A DNA stretch of 31,593 nt from JACCTH01 sp036556085 (GCA_036556085.1 DATBKE010000016.1:1-31593), one strand, 5' to 3'; positions 9,031 through 16,582 are shown, counted from the first letter of the stretch. Notes: a model not told the origin generated them from the sequence alone. Program-made: numbers and translations.

Positions 9031-10322
9031 GTTTGCTCCTCATGGCTGATGCGGGCCAGCAACCCCAGCAGGAGGAAGTTGCCCACCAGCGACGAGCCCC
9101 CATAGGACATAAACGGGAGCGTGATTCCGGTGAGCGGGACCAGACGGAGGACTCCGCCGATGATGAGGAATGCCTGTAAGCCCAGCACCCAGGTGAGGCC
9201 GGCGGCGGTGAGCTTGCGAAACCGGTCCCGGCATCGGAGCGAAATTCCGAATCCGGCTCCGACAAGGAGGGCGAAGGCGGCGAGCACCGCCATCGACCCG
9301 GCGAAACCAAGCTCTTCGGCCACCGCCGCAAAGATGAAGTCGGTGGCGGCGTTGGGGATCAGGTCGGGTCTCCCCAGACCGATGCCGGACCCTGCCAGAC
9401 TTCCGGTTCCCATCCCAAACCAGGCCTGGGCCACCTGATAGCCGGCGCCTTCGTAGTTCTGGAACGGCTGCAGCCAGGCCAAGACGCGGCGGCTGACATG
9501 GTCGAACACACGGGTAGCGGCGATGCCACCCCCGATGGTGAGCAAACCTCCAATGAGAAGGTAGGAGGGGCGACCGGTGGCGGCATAGATCATCCCCACA
9601 AAGGCCCCGAAAAGCAGAACCGAGGCGCCGAGGTCGCGCTGGACGATCAGAACCACGAGGCTCCCGACCCAAACGACCACCACCGGGAAGAGCTGACGGG
9701 GCTCGGGAAAGCGGAAAGGTCCGAACTTGCGGGGTTTCTCAGCCAGGGCGGGCTGGCGTTCGGCCAGGTAGCCGGCGAGGAAGAGAACCAGCAGCAACTT
9801 GGCGATCTCTCCCGGCTGGAATCGCATCTCGGTGAAGGCGAGATCGACCACCAGCCAGAGCCGGGAACCGTTGACCTCCAGGCCGCGGAGAGGGAGCGGC
9901 CCGCTCGAAGGGAGCAGCGGGAGCAGCAGGAGGACCAATCCGACGAGCAGATAGAGGTAGCGGTAACGCCGGATGGTGGCGATTCCACGATGGTGGAGAA
10001 ATCCCAGGAGAGTCACCGTCAAGGCCGCCGCCACGAGGAGCCACCACTGCTGGAGGCCGGCGCGGACCGGGTCGAGGCGGTGGATTTCTGCCAGCGCCAG
10101 GGCGGTGAGGAGAGCTGCGGGGGGAAGGATCACGGTGGAGGCGGATGGCGCCCAGCGGCGAATGGCGAAATGCACCATTCCGAAGGCGAAGACCATCACC
10201 GCGAAGGTGAGCCCGATACGAGCATCGATGGTCTGGCCGCCCGCCAGCAGAACCAGCGTTACCCCGAATGCGGCCACGCCCGCGGCCGCGACCAGCATCC
10301 CGCTTTCGCCGGTGCGGGTCAA
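9027..10322 (-). CDS. rodA: SEDS-family peptidoglycan polymerase (RodA/FtsW)
   Basis: A 431-residue SEDS glycosyltransferase with about ten to twelve membrane helices, which polymerises lipid II and works with the class B PBP encoded next. Diagnostic segments are LRGLEVNGSRLWLVV, FQPGEIAKLLLVLFLAGYL, IVQRDLGASVLLF, PNAATDFIFAAVAEELGF and ITLPFMSYGGSSLVGNFLLL. Start is TTG at 10322, which overlaps the phosphatase stop as TTGA with GGAGAG directly before it, so translation is probably coupled. Its stop overlaps the pbpA start in the same way. The rodA-pbpA pairing and operon position favour RodA (elongation or polar growth) over FtsW. Confidence 0.94.
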   Translation of the reverse strand: MTRTGESGMLVAAAGVAAFGVTLVLLAGGQTIDARIGLTFAVMVFAFGMVHFAIRRWAPSASTVILPPAALLTALALAEIHRLDPVRAGLQQWWLLVAAALTVTLLGFLHHRGIATIRRYRYLYLLVGLVLLLLPLLPSSGPLPLRGLEVNGSRLWLVVDLAFTEMRFQPGEIAKLLLVLFLAGYLAERQPALAEKPRKFGPFRFPEPRQLFPVVVVWVGSLVVLIVQRDLGASVLLFGAFVGMIYAATGRPSYLLIGGLLTIGGGIAATRVFDHVSRRVLAWLQPFQNYEGAGYQVAQAWFGMGTGSLAGSGIGLGRPDLIPNAATDFIFAAVAEELGFAGSMAVLAAFALLVGAGFGISLRCRDRFRKLTAAGLTWVLGLQAFLIIGGVLRLVPLTGITLPFMSYGGSSLVGNFLLLGLLARISHEEQT

Positions 10323-11026
10323 CTCTCCACGAGCACGACTATCACTGTGATGTTGTCGTGACCCCCGGCGCGGTTGGCCGCCTCGATCAGATTCCAGGCC
10401 ACCTCTTCTGGCGCCCCCACCCCCAAGAGGGAGGCGACCGCCTGATCATCGATCATGTTGGTCAATCCATCGGAGCAAATCAGGAGCCTGTCGCCGGGCG
10501 CTAACGGGAGGTCGAGGGTGTCGACGTCGATCGCCGAGCTGATGCCCAAGACCCTGGTCAGCATGCTCCGCTGAGGATGGTTGGCGATGTCTCCTTCGGA
10601 GATGCGGCCGGCGGCGAGCTGTTCGGCGACCACGGTGTGGTCATCGGTGATCTGTTCGAGGGAGCCGTCGTGCCACAAATAGGCGCGGCTGTCACCGACA
10701 TGTGCCAGATGGGCGACGCCGTCGGACCCCAGCTCGACCAAGGTCAGGGTCGTGCCCATTCCAGCCAACTCCGGCTCGGCGAGCGAGCGCTCGAAGACCT
10801 GGGCGTTGGCTTTGACGAGTCGCTCGGAGGGAAACCCGTCGCTTGCCTGTGCCTCGGCTACCGCCAACTGGCTGGCAACCTCGCCGGCCACGGCTCCGCC
10901 CATGCCATCGGCCACCATCAACACGAACGGGCCTGGCCCTTGCCCAGCGCTTTCGGGCCAATGAGCGTCCTCGTTGTTGTTTCTCACCCGGCCTCGATGG
11001 GTGGCAGAGGCGTACTGGTACTTCAT
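10319..11026 (-). CDS. pstP: PP2C-family serine/threonine phosphatase
   Basis: A 235-residue PPM/PP2C phosphatase, here probably soluble because it lacks the transmembrane helix and external tail of mycobacterial PstP. Metal-binding motifs are visible: RNNNEDAHW (E19, D20), VADGMGG (D40), HVGDSRAYL, ICSDGLTNMI and GGHDNITVIVV. It should dephosphorylate PknB and its targets, including the FHA-protein partners encoded upstream. The ATG at 11026 has AAGGA about 8 bases upstream and lies 10 bp after the fhaB stop; its own stop overlaps rodA. The missing membrane anchor is the one notable departure from the mycobacterial protein. Confidence 0.94.
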   Translation of the reverse strand: MKYQYASATHRGRVRNNNEDAHWPESAGQGPGPFVLMVADGMGGAVAGEVASQLAVAEAQASDGFPSERLVKANAQVFERSLAEPELAGMGTTLTLVELGSDGVAHLAHVGDSRAYLWHDGSLEQITDDHTVVAEQLAAGRISEGDIANHPQRSMLTRVLGISSAIDVDTLDLPLAPGDRLLICSDGLTNMIDDQAVASLLGVGAPEEVAWNLIEAANRAGGHDNITVIVVLVES

Positions 11027-11036
11027 ACCGCGTCCT

Positions 11037-11456
11037 TCATCGCACTTCCATGACCGTTTTTCCCACCTGGAGCGCGTCCCCCCGGCGCAGGTTGGTGGGG
11101 GTCGTGATGCGCTTTCCGTTCACGTAGGTCCCATTCGTGCTTCCGAGGTCGGAGACCGTGAGGACCCCGTCCGAGAGCACAAGTCGGAAATGGAACTCGG
11201 AAGCGTAGGGATCCTCGAGGACAACATCGGCTTGATCGCTGCGGCCGACGACGGTGGCGCCGTTGACCGCGAACGTCATCCCGCCCTGAGTGTCGGAGCG
11301 TATGACAGCCACCTGCTTGACGCTCCGCTTGCTCCCGCGCCCCTGACCTTGACCAAGGCCGACGTGGCGGGTAATCGCCCGGGCCACCTGCCAGATGAAT
11401 AGGTACACCAGCGCCAGAAAGATCAGGCGAAGAACGGTGAGGATCAGCTCCGGCAT
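11037..11456 (-). CDS. fhaB: Membrane-anchored FHA-domain protein (FhaB/FipA-like)
   Basis: A 139-residue protein. Residues 3-28 form an N-terminal transmembrane helix, followed by a Gly/Gln/Lys-rich linker and one FHA domain (about 62-139) with GATVVGRSDQADVVL, SEFHFRL and DLGSTNGTYVNG. FHA domains bind phosphothreonine; the mycobacterial counterpart is phosphorylated by PknA/B and links signalling to the divisome. The ATG at 11456 overlaps the end of fhaA by 13 bp and lacks a clear Shine-Dalgarno site, suggesting translational coupling. The usual SxxH phosphate-contact motif reads SEFH. Confidence 0.92.
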   Translation of the reverse strand: MPELILTVLRLIFLALVYLFIWQVARAITRHVGLGQGQGRGSKRSVKQVAVIRSDTQGGMTFAVNGATVVGRSDQADVVLEDPYASEFHFRLVLSDGVLTVSDLGSTNGTYVNGKRITTPTNLRRGDALQVGKTVMEVR

Positions 11457-12103
11457 GGAGTGAAGCGGAACTGGTGGTTGGCGAGGGTCAACTCGGCCAC
11501 GGGGGCCATTCGGGTTGGCGCCCGTCCCACTGCGGTGCCGTCGACGCGGGTGCCGTTGGCGGAGCCGACGTCGGTGACGTAGATCTCTCCTCCCTGGCGA
11601 TAGATGAGGGCGTGGGCCCGGCTGATCTCGGGGTAGTTGACGACGACATCGGCATCGTCGGAGCGCCCAACGACGGCTCGGTTGTGTCGGATCAGGATCT
11701 TCTCGCCGTTGGGACTCGTGAGCTGCGCCCAGCAGGGGAGAGCCCCCGGGGCGACCGCGGCGCTGCTCTGGATGGTGCCAACGCCAACTTCCTCGCGCCG
11801 ATCCAGGGCCACCTCGACGGGACCTTCCAGACGCCATCCCCGGTCTGCTGCCAGCTCGGTGAAGACACCCTCGAGCTCGCGAGCCAGGGGTTCGGGATCG
11901 CCTGCGAGGTTGGCCGGATTGAGAAGAAGGGTGAACCGGTTAGCTGTGGCCGCTCCCGCCGGGGACCGGAACTCGGCCAGCTCGGCCTCGCGGGCGATGC
12001 GGGCGGCCAGCTCGGAGACGTGGAGCCCGCCGCGGAAGATGCGTCCGGCGAGATGATCGAGGGCGTCTTCCAGCCTCCGCTCCAATTGGCGGGCGAGCTT
12101 CAC
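11444..12103 (-). CDS. fhaA: FHA-domain protein with DUF3662 N-terminal domain (FhaA-like)
   Basis: A 219-residue cytoplasmic protein. The N-terminal DUF3662 domain (about 1-115) starts LARQLERRLEDALDHLAGRI and contains FRGGLHVSELAARI; the C-terminal FHA domain has RAVVGRSDDADVVV, EISRAHALIY and VGSANGTRVDG. In mycobacteria FhaA binds phosphorylated PknB and the pseudokinase MviN, tying wall synthesis to kinase state. It is the first gene of the minus-strand operon, starting at GTG 12103. The linker between domains is short compared with the long disordered linker of mycobacterial FhaA. No strong ribosome binding site is seen. Confidence 0.92.
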   Translation of the reverse strand: MKLARQLERRLEDALDHLAGRIFRGGLHVSELAARIAREAELAEFRSPAGAATANRFTLLLNPANLAGDPEPLARELEGVFTELAADRGWRLEGPVEVALDRREEVGVGTIQSSAAVAPGALPCWAQLTSPNGEKILIRHNRAVVGRSDDADVVVNYPEISRAHALIYRQGGEIYVTDVGSANGTRVDGTAVGRAPTRMAPVAELTLANHQFRFTPCRS

Positions 12104-12140
12104 GTCTGGCGCCCGTTTTTCATCTCCCTACAAACGCTAA

Positions 12141-12199
12141 CGGCGAACCCTGGGTTCGTAACCGCGCTGCACGCGTATAACGGTCCCTAGTTCGTCGGT
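12141..12199 (+). repeat. Dispersed repeat copy A, upstream of tRNA-Leu
   Basis: This stretch aligns over about 57 bp with 16523-16579 at roughly three bases in four: GCGAACCC, a variable base, GGGTT, then CCGCGCT, GCG, AACGGTC and TAGTTCGTC in the same order and spacing. Here GAACCC-T-GGGTTC forms a small hairpin, and CGCG-CTGCA-CGCG a second. It lies in the gap between fhaA and tRNA-Leu. Confidence 0.6.
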
Positions 12200-12211
12200 C
12201 AGGTTCCCGTG

Positions 12212-12217
12212 TACCCT
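12212..12217 (+). promoter_or_regulatory. Possible -10 box for tRNA-Leu
   Basis: TACCCT, fitting the loose TAnnnT pattern of actinobacterial -10 boxes, lies 13 bp before the mature tRNA. No good -35 is visible. Confidence 0.3.
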
Positions 12218-12230
12218 TAAAAGCCCACTC

Positions 12231-12314
<84 letters not shown>

Positions 12315-12341
12315 CCCACCTATCAGAGCAGAGTGAGGGTC

Positions 12342-12692
12342 ATGGCTTCGTACACGGTGAACAAGAAAGCGGTGGCCAAGGCTCGGAGCCTCATCGACGC
12401 CCGCCAATACGTCCTCGACAGCGATTGGGGCGAGTCCCAGCCCAGCGCCGAAGACGAGAACGCATTTCTCGAAAAACACTCCTGGGACGAGTACGCCGAA
12501 TGGCACCTAGCCCTCACTGATGGCGCCACCGACGAGACCAAGGCTCGCTACGGCTTCGTCTACGGGGACCTGCGGCGACTTCACCGCACCGGCTTGATCG
12601 CCTGCGTCTATCGAGCGTCCGAATGGCGGCACAAGTCGATCGAGTTGGCCGCCCATGATCTGCTGCAACATCTTGATTCGGTAACGGCCTAG
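12342..12692 (+). CDS. Conserved actinobacterial protein of unknown function
   Basis: A 116-residue soluble, mostly helical protein. The start at ATG 12342 gives MASYTVNKKAVAKARSLI; longer frames run through the tRNA and are not credible. Recognisable blocks are ARQYVLDSDWGESQP, KHSWDEYAEWHLALT, RYGFVYGDLRRLHRTGL and RASEWRHKSIELAAHDLL. I recall close matches across Streptomyces and related genera, always uncharacterised, so it is a real and conserved gene. The many Trp, His and acidic residues in the middle hint at a ligand or metal site, but no family with known chemistry is evident. The following gene begins 3 bp after its stop. Confidence 0.85.
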   Translation: MASYTVNKKAVAKARSLIDARQYVLDSDWGESQPSAEDENAFLEKHSWDEYAEWHLALTDGATDETKARYGFVYGDLRRLHRTGLIACVYRASEWRHKSIELAAHDLLQHLDSVTA

Positions 12693-12695
12693 CAG

Positions 12696-13703
12696 TTGCA
12701 GCCAGCGGTACTGGATCGCAAGCTCGAACGACGCCTGCGTCGGCGCCGATGGGTGTGGTGGCCGGTGCTCCTCACCACGGTCGTGCTCCTAGCATTGATT
12801 CTGGCCCGGATCAATGCCCAGGCGTCAGCGGCGGTCTCCTATCTCGACGGAATTCGTCAATCGGCCGTCGAGCTGGTGACTGCGGCCTCGACTTTCTCGG
12901 CTTTGTCCGACGATCTCACCGATCTCGACCGGGCCGAGTTCGAAACTGCCACTGACTCGGTGACGGCTGCCCTCGACACCGCATCGGCCTCGGTCCTCGA
13001 GGCGCCCCAGCGAAGCTCGCTGATCGGCGCTGCCTCCCTCTTCCGCCTGGCAGTCTCGACGTGGACCGGGGGGGTGCGCACTTTCCAGGAGGGCATGCTT
13101 AGGTCGGCCGATCTCGATGGGGCCGGGGAGGAGCAGATTTACGCCGGCATTCAACAGGTGGCCGCCGGCGACGACCTCTACCAGGGAGTGTTGGCCGAGC
13201 TCGATCGGGCCGACGTCCCCGATCCCATCACCCCCCTTCCCGAGCTCGTCTTCCATTCCCCCAACTACTCCCCGGTGGCCCTCGCCCGACTGTTCGCGGC
13301 GGCAGCGGCGGCCGACAACTCGCTGCTGGCGTTGCGGGCCGATTTGGCCGTCGGCCAGGTTACGTCGCAACCGGCCTGGGTCACCGATCCCGACGGGGAC
13401 CTTGTAGTCGAGCCGGTGGAGGCGATCCGCATCGACGTAGTCGTCGCCAACCTCGGCAACACCTCGGCGCCTATCCAGAATCTCTTCCTCGATCTCGCCA
13501 CCGAAGCGGGCGAGGAATCACGCACCCTGGCGGTCCCCGCCCTGGCCCCGGGAGCTCAAACGACGGTTTCGTTTTTCGAGCTTCCCGTGACCTCGGGCCA
13601 GACCTACCAGCTCTCGGTGGCCCTCCAGCTGACCGAGCCCGATGGAAACGCCGATAACGATGGCATCGCTCTCTCGTTCTTCGTGAACGAGCCCGTCGAA
13701 TAG
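12696..13703 (+). CDS. Membrane-anchored protein with C-terminal CARDB-like domain
   Basis: A 335-residue protein starting at TTG 12696, 3 bp after the preceding stop. A very basic stretch (KLERRLRRRRW) leads into one transmembrane helix at about 20-40. Residues 45-220 are helical and Ala/Ser/Asp-rich and look coiled. Residues about 235-335 form a beta-rich domain with IRIDVVVANLGNTSAPIQ and TVSFFELPVTSGQTYQLSV, ending DGIALSFFV; this fits CARDB-type adhesion domains, usually outside the cell. No enzyme motif is seen. It lies directly upstream of serS (21 bp), but a functional link is not evident. Confidence 0.75.
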   Translation: MQPAVLDRKLERRLRRRRWVWWPVLLTTVVLLALILARINAQASAAVSYLDGIRQSAVELVTAASTFSALSDDLTDLDRAEFETATDSVTAALDTASASVLEAPQRSSLIGAASLFRLAVSTWTGGVRTFQEGMLRSADLDGAGEEQIYAGIQQVAAGDDLYQGVLAELDRADVPDPITPLPELVFHSPNYSPVALARLFAAAAAADNSLLALRADLAVGQVTSQPAWVTDPDGDLVVEPVEAIRIDVVVANLGNTSAPIQNLFLDLATEAGEESRTLAVPALAPGAQTTVSFFELPVTSGQTYQLSVALQLTEPDGNADNDGIALSFFVNEPVE

Positions 13704-13724
13704 CAGCCGTAGGATTTCGCACCC

Positions 13725-14978
13725 GTGATCGACCCGACTCTGCTTCGTTCCGACCCCGACCAGATTCGGATCTCCTTGCAACGCCGGGGGCTGACCATCG
13801 ATCTCGACGTACTCATCGGGCTCGAGGCACAGCTACGGCGCACCCGCCAGGAGGCCGAGGAAACCCGGGCCGCTCAGAAGGAGGCAGGTAAGGAGATCGC
13901 CCGCCTGGAGGGGGACGAGAAGAAGTCCGCCATTGCCGAGGTGGGGAAGCTGGCCGACCGCCACAAGACCCTCGAAGCCGAAGCCGAGCAGTTGGCGGAG
14001 AGCTTCGAGGAGCAGTGGGCTGCAGTCCCGAACCTGGTCGACCCGAGCGCCGCCGAGGGCCACAGCGAAGCGGACAACGTGGAGATCAAGCGGGTGGGCG
14101 ATCAGCCGGACTTCGACTTCGAGGCGTCGGACTTCACCGCCCTGGGGTCGAGCCTCGACATCATCGACATGGAGCGCGGGGCCAAGGTCTCGGGGAGCCG
14201 CTTCGGATATCTGAAGGGGCCGGCTGTCATCCTCGAGTTCGGGTTGGTGCGGTACGCCTTCGACCGCTTGATCGCTGCCGGATTCACACCGATGGTGCCT
14301 CCGGTCCTGGTACGCGAGCAGGCTCTATATGGAACGGGCTTTTTCCCCGGCGATCGCGAGCAGGTCTACTCGGTTCCGGCCGACGACCTCTTCCTGGTGG
14401 GGACCTCGGAGGTTTCACTAGCTGCTTATCACACCGACGAGATCTTCGACGCCGATCAGCTTCCGCTCCGATATGCCGGGTTTTCTTCCTGCTTTCGACG
14501 CGAGGCGGGCACGTACGGCAAGGACACCCAGGGCCTGTTCCGGGTGCATCAGTTCGACAAGGTCGAGATGTTCGTCTTCTGCGCCCCGGAAGCATCGGTA
14601 GAGGAGCACGAGCGCCTACTCGAAATCGAAGAGTCGATTGTGGGCGGGCTGGGGTTGCCTTACCGGGTCATGAACATCGCCGCCGGGGATCTGGGCTCAT
14701 CGGCTGCCAAGAAGTACGACATCGAGGCGTGGTTTCCCTCTCAGGATGCCTATCGAGAGGTCACCTCGTGCTCGAACACCACCGACTACCAGGCGCGGCG
14801 CCTCAAGGTTCGGATGCGGGGCGACGGAGGCAACCGGATCGTTCATACCCTTAACGGAACCGCGGTTGCCGTCGGGCGGATGATCCTCGCCATCCTCGAG
14901 AATTTCCAACAAGACGATGGTTCGGTGGAGATGCCGGAAGGCCTTGTGCCTTACGTTGGCTTTGGCCGCATCGGGTGA
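13725..14978 (+). CDS. serS: Seryl-tRNA synthetase
   Basis: A 417-residue class II synthetase that charges tRNA-Ser (and tRNA-Sec where present). Residues about 1-110 form the long helical coiled-coil arm that grips the variable arm of tRNA-Ser. The catalytic domain follows, with the TSEVSLAAYH motif, class II motif 2 in SSCFRREAGTYGKDTQGL and FRVHQFDKVEMF, and motif 3 in NGTAVAVGRMILAILENFQQ. Start is GTG at 13725. Its stop overlaps the next gene as GTGA. Three tRNA-Ser genes lie 1.4 to 1.8 kb downstream. Confidence 0.97.
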   Translation: MIDPTLLRSDPDQIRISLQRRGLTIDLDVLIGLEAQLRRTRQEAEETRAAQKEAGKEIARLEGDEKKSAIAEVGKLADRHKTLEAEAEQLAESFEEQWAAVPNLVDPSAAEGHSEADNVEIKRVGDQPDFDFEASDFTALGSSLDIIDMERGAKVSGSRFGYLKGPAVILEFGLVRYAFDRLIAAGFTPMVPPVLVREQALYGTGFFPGDREQVYSVPADDLFLVGTSEVSLAAYHTDEIFDADQLPLRYAGFSSCFRREAGTYGKDTQGLFRVHQFDKVEMFVFCAPEASVEEHERLLEIEESIVGGLGLPYRVMNIAAGDLGSSAAKKYDIEAWFPSQDAYREVTSCSNTTDYQARRLKVRMRGDGGNRIVHTLNGTAVAVGRMILAILENFQQDDGSVEMPEGLVPYVGFGRIG

Positions 14979-15607
14979 GCGAGCAATCGGACGTCATCTT
15001 CGCTCGCATCGCCCGCCGTTATGACCTGATCAACACCCTTCTTTCGGCTGGCCGCGACCAGGCGTGGCGACGCTCAGCAGTTGAGCACTTGCCCCCAGGA
15101 CGATTGCTCGATCTCGGCAGCGGCACCGGAGTGGCCGCCCCGGTATTCGAAGATCGAGAAGTGGTGGCTCTGGATCCAGTGCGAGAGATGCTCTCGTTGA
15201 ATTCGATCCCGCACCGAGTGGCGGCGGTCGCCGAGAACCTTCCATTTTCCGACGCCAGCTTCGACTCGGTGTTCTCCGCCTTCGTCTTTCGCAATCTGTC
15301 GTCGATCGATCGGACGCTGTCGGAGATCGGGCGGGTATTGCGGTCAGGGGGAGTGGCGGCCGTGGTTGATCTCGGCCGGCCCCGTCACCCCCTCGCCCGC
15401 TCGATCTCACGCCTCGGGACCGCTATCACCCTCCCGCTGGCGGGACTGATTGCCCGCGCACCGGCCGACTATTGGTACCTCCATCAGAGCCTCGACAAGC
15501 TGCCACAACCGGAGGAGCTGTTCGCCCAGAGCCCCCTTCGCCTCGGTTCGGTCTGGCGCATGGGACTCTTCGGCTTCGTCTACGGCGCCCTTCTCCATAA
15601 GGAGTGA
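14975..15607 (+). CDS. UbiE/MenG-like SAM-dependent methyltransferase
   Basis: A 210-residue class I methyltransferase. It starts at GTG 14975, overlapping the serS stop as GTGA. The opening FARIARRYDLINTLLSAGRD and the SAM-binding LLDLGSGTGVAAPVF are typical of UbiE/MenG, as are LPFSDASFDSVFSAFVFRNL and EIGRVLRSGGVAAVVDLGRP. UbiE/MenG methylate the quinone ring in menaquinone or ubiquinone biosynthesis. The protein is slightly short and its C-terminal half is divergent, so another small-molecule substrate is possible. No menaquinone gene is adjacent. Confidence 0.85.
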   Translation: MSEQSDVIFARIARRYDLINTLLSAGRDQAWRRSAVEHLPPGRLLDLGSGTGVAAPVFEDREVVALDPVREMLSLNSIPHRVAAVAENLPFSDASFDSVFSAFVFRNLSSIDRTLSEIGRVLRSGGVAAVVDLGRPRHPLARSISRLGTAITLPLAGLIARAPADYWYLHQSLDKLPQPEELFAQSPLRLGSVWRMGLFGFVYGALLHKE

Positions 15608-15608
15608 C

Positions 15609-15740
15609 GAGGGGGCGCTGACGTTCAGCCGGCGGGACTGCGGCGCCCGGGAAGGCCCGCTTAGAGCTGCTTCCTTCCGGACCTGACTCGGTTCGCGGTT
15701 TCCCGCCGCGCAGGGCCCGCTGAACACAACACGCCCCCTC
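15609..15740 (-). ncRNA. ffs: Signal recognition particle RNA (small bacterial type)
   Basis: The minus strand contains the universal SRP core GTCAGGTCCGGAAGGAAGCA, which includes the GGAA tetraloop and the Ffh-binding asymmetric loop. The 132-nt region closes with terminal arms GAGGGGGCG and CGCCCCCTC, and further pairing (GTTCAGCGGGCC region with its complement) supports one long hairpin. It begins 1 bp after the methyltransferase stop but is transcribed towards it, downstream of tadA on the same strand. The tadA-ffs linkage is common in actinobacteria. Confidence 0.95.
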
Positions 15741-15754
15741 GATTCGAGGCTAAC

Positions 15755-16213
15755 TCAGCGCTGATCTCTAAAGAAAGCCGACAACAACTCGGCGGCCTCG
15801 TCGGCCAGCACGCCTTGTCGGATCTCACAACGGTGGTTGAGCCGGGCGTCCTGAGGGATGTTGTAGAGCGACCACGCCGCCCCGGCCCTGGGATCTGCGG
15901 TCCCATAGACGATGGCGCCGATGCGGGCGTTGACTGCGGCACCAGCACACATAGGACAGGGCTCAAGGGTGACGTAAAGAGTGGTGTCGGGGAGCCGCCA
16001 ATCGCCCCGTGCTCTGCCAGCCGCGGCAATGACGAGCATTTCGGCGTGAGCCGTGGCGTCGGCCAGCTGCTCCCGGCGGTTGTGGTCGGCCCCGATTACC
16101 TCGCCCTGGCCGTCAACCAACACGGCGCCGATGGGAACCTCCCTCTCTGAAACCGCCAGCCGGGCCTCCGCCAAAGCGAGCGCCATCCATCGTTCGTCCT
16201 GTTGCTTGTTCAC
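15755..16213 (-). CDS. tadA: tRNA-specific adenosine deaminase
   Basis: A 152-residue zinc deaminase that converts A34 to inosine in tRNA-Arg(ACG). The zinc site is H56-A-E58 in ATAHAEMLV and C86/C89 in TLEPCPMCAGAAV; the family segment ARIGAIVYG follows. I chose GTG at 16213 (protein NKQQDERWMALALAEA) because a GAGGGG lies about 6 bases upstream; a TTG at 16231 would lengthen it by six residues and has no such site. The upstream region carries an unusual array of CAAATTTG palindromes (16229-16337). The gene ends 14 bp before the SRP RNA. Confidence 0.93.
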   Translation of the reverse strand: MNKQQDERWMALALAEARLAVSEREVPIGAVLVDGQGEVIGADHNRREQLADATAHAEMLVIAAAGRARGDWRLPDTTLYVTLEPCPMCAGAAVNARIGAIVYGTADPRAGAAWSLYNIPQDARLNHRCEIRQGVLADEAAELLSAFFRDQR

Positions 16214-16228
16214 CCTTTCCCCTCTAAG

Positions 16229-16337
16229 CAAATTTGTTGCACCACGATCGCTCCCTCACAAATTTGGCGCATCACGACCGACTCCTGGTTGCAGCGCAAC
16301 AAATTTGTCCTGCGATGGTCGCCCTGCACCGAATTTG
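16229..16337. repeat. Array of CAAATTTG-centred sites upstream of tadA
   Basis: Perfect CAAATTTG palindromes lie at 16229-16236, 16259-16266 and 16300-16307, with a degenerate GAATTTG at 16331-16337; spacings are 30, 41 and about 30 bp. On the minus strand each is preceded by a related 12-base stretch starting CG, best seen as CGGTCGTGATGCGC and CGATCGTGGTGCAA, so a larger unit is repeated. A GTTGC-AGC-GCAAC inverted repeat at 16288-16300 abuts the third copy. Function is unknown; operator sites or a degenerate repeat family are possible. Confidence 0.6.
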
Positions 16338-16419
16338 CGTCTCCTTATGGGTTTCTCGATGCATGGGCTCCGACTTCTAGACTATGGATGCTCTTTGCCG
16401 CAGTGCCGAAGAGCCTTCC

Positions 16420-16506
16420 GGAGGGATCGCATAGTCCGGCCTAGTGCGCGGCACTGGAAATGCCGTTGGGGGCAACCCCTCGGGGGTTCAAATCCCCCTC
16501 CCTCCG
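16420..16506 (+). tRNA. tRNA-Ser (anticodon GGA)
   Basis: An 87-nt type II tRNA. The acceptor GGAGGGA pairs with TCCCTCC; the anticodon loop CTGGAAA carries GGA; the variable arm contains GGGGGCAACCCC; the T loop is TTCAAAT. The discriminator is G, and CCA follows in the DNA (16507-16509). It is nearly identical to the next tRNA-Ser. Confidence 0.95.
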
Positions 16507-16522
16507 CCAAGTTGACAACCTC

Positions 16523-16579
16523 AAGCGAACCCAGGGTTGGTGGCCGCGCTCAGCGCGGACAACGGTCTGTAGTTCGTCA
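16523..16579 (+). repeat. Dispersed repeat copy B, between two tRNA-Ser genes
   Basis: This is the partner of 12141-12199. It contains the perfect hairpin CCGCGC-TCA-GCGCGG at the place where copy A has the CGCG pair, and keeps GCGAACCC, AACGGTC and TAGTTCGTC. It ends 3 bp before tRNA-Ser(CGA), so it would lie in the transcript if the tRNAs are co-transcribed. Confidence 0.6.
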
Positions 16580-16582
16580 CCG

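Noticed and set aside
9498..10361. Plus-strand frame of 287 codons opposite rodA
   Set aside because: Its Glu/Gln/His/Gly-rich composition is typical of the antisense of a membrane protein; the minus strand is clearly rodA.
16229..16337. CAAATTTG array as a CRISPR array
   Set aside because: Repeats are only 8 bp exact, spacing varies (30 and 41 bp), and no cas genes are present.
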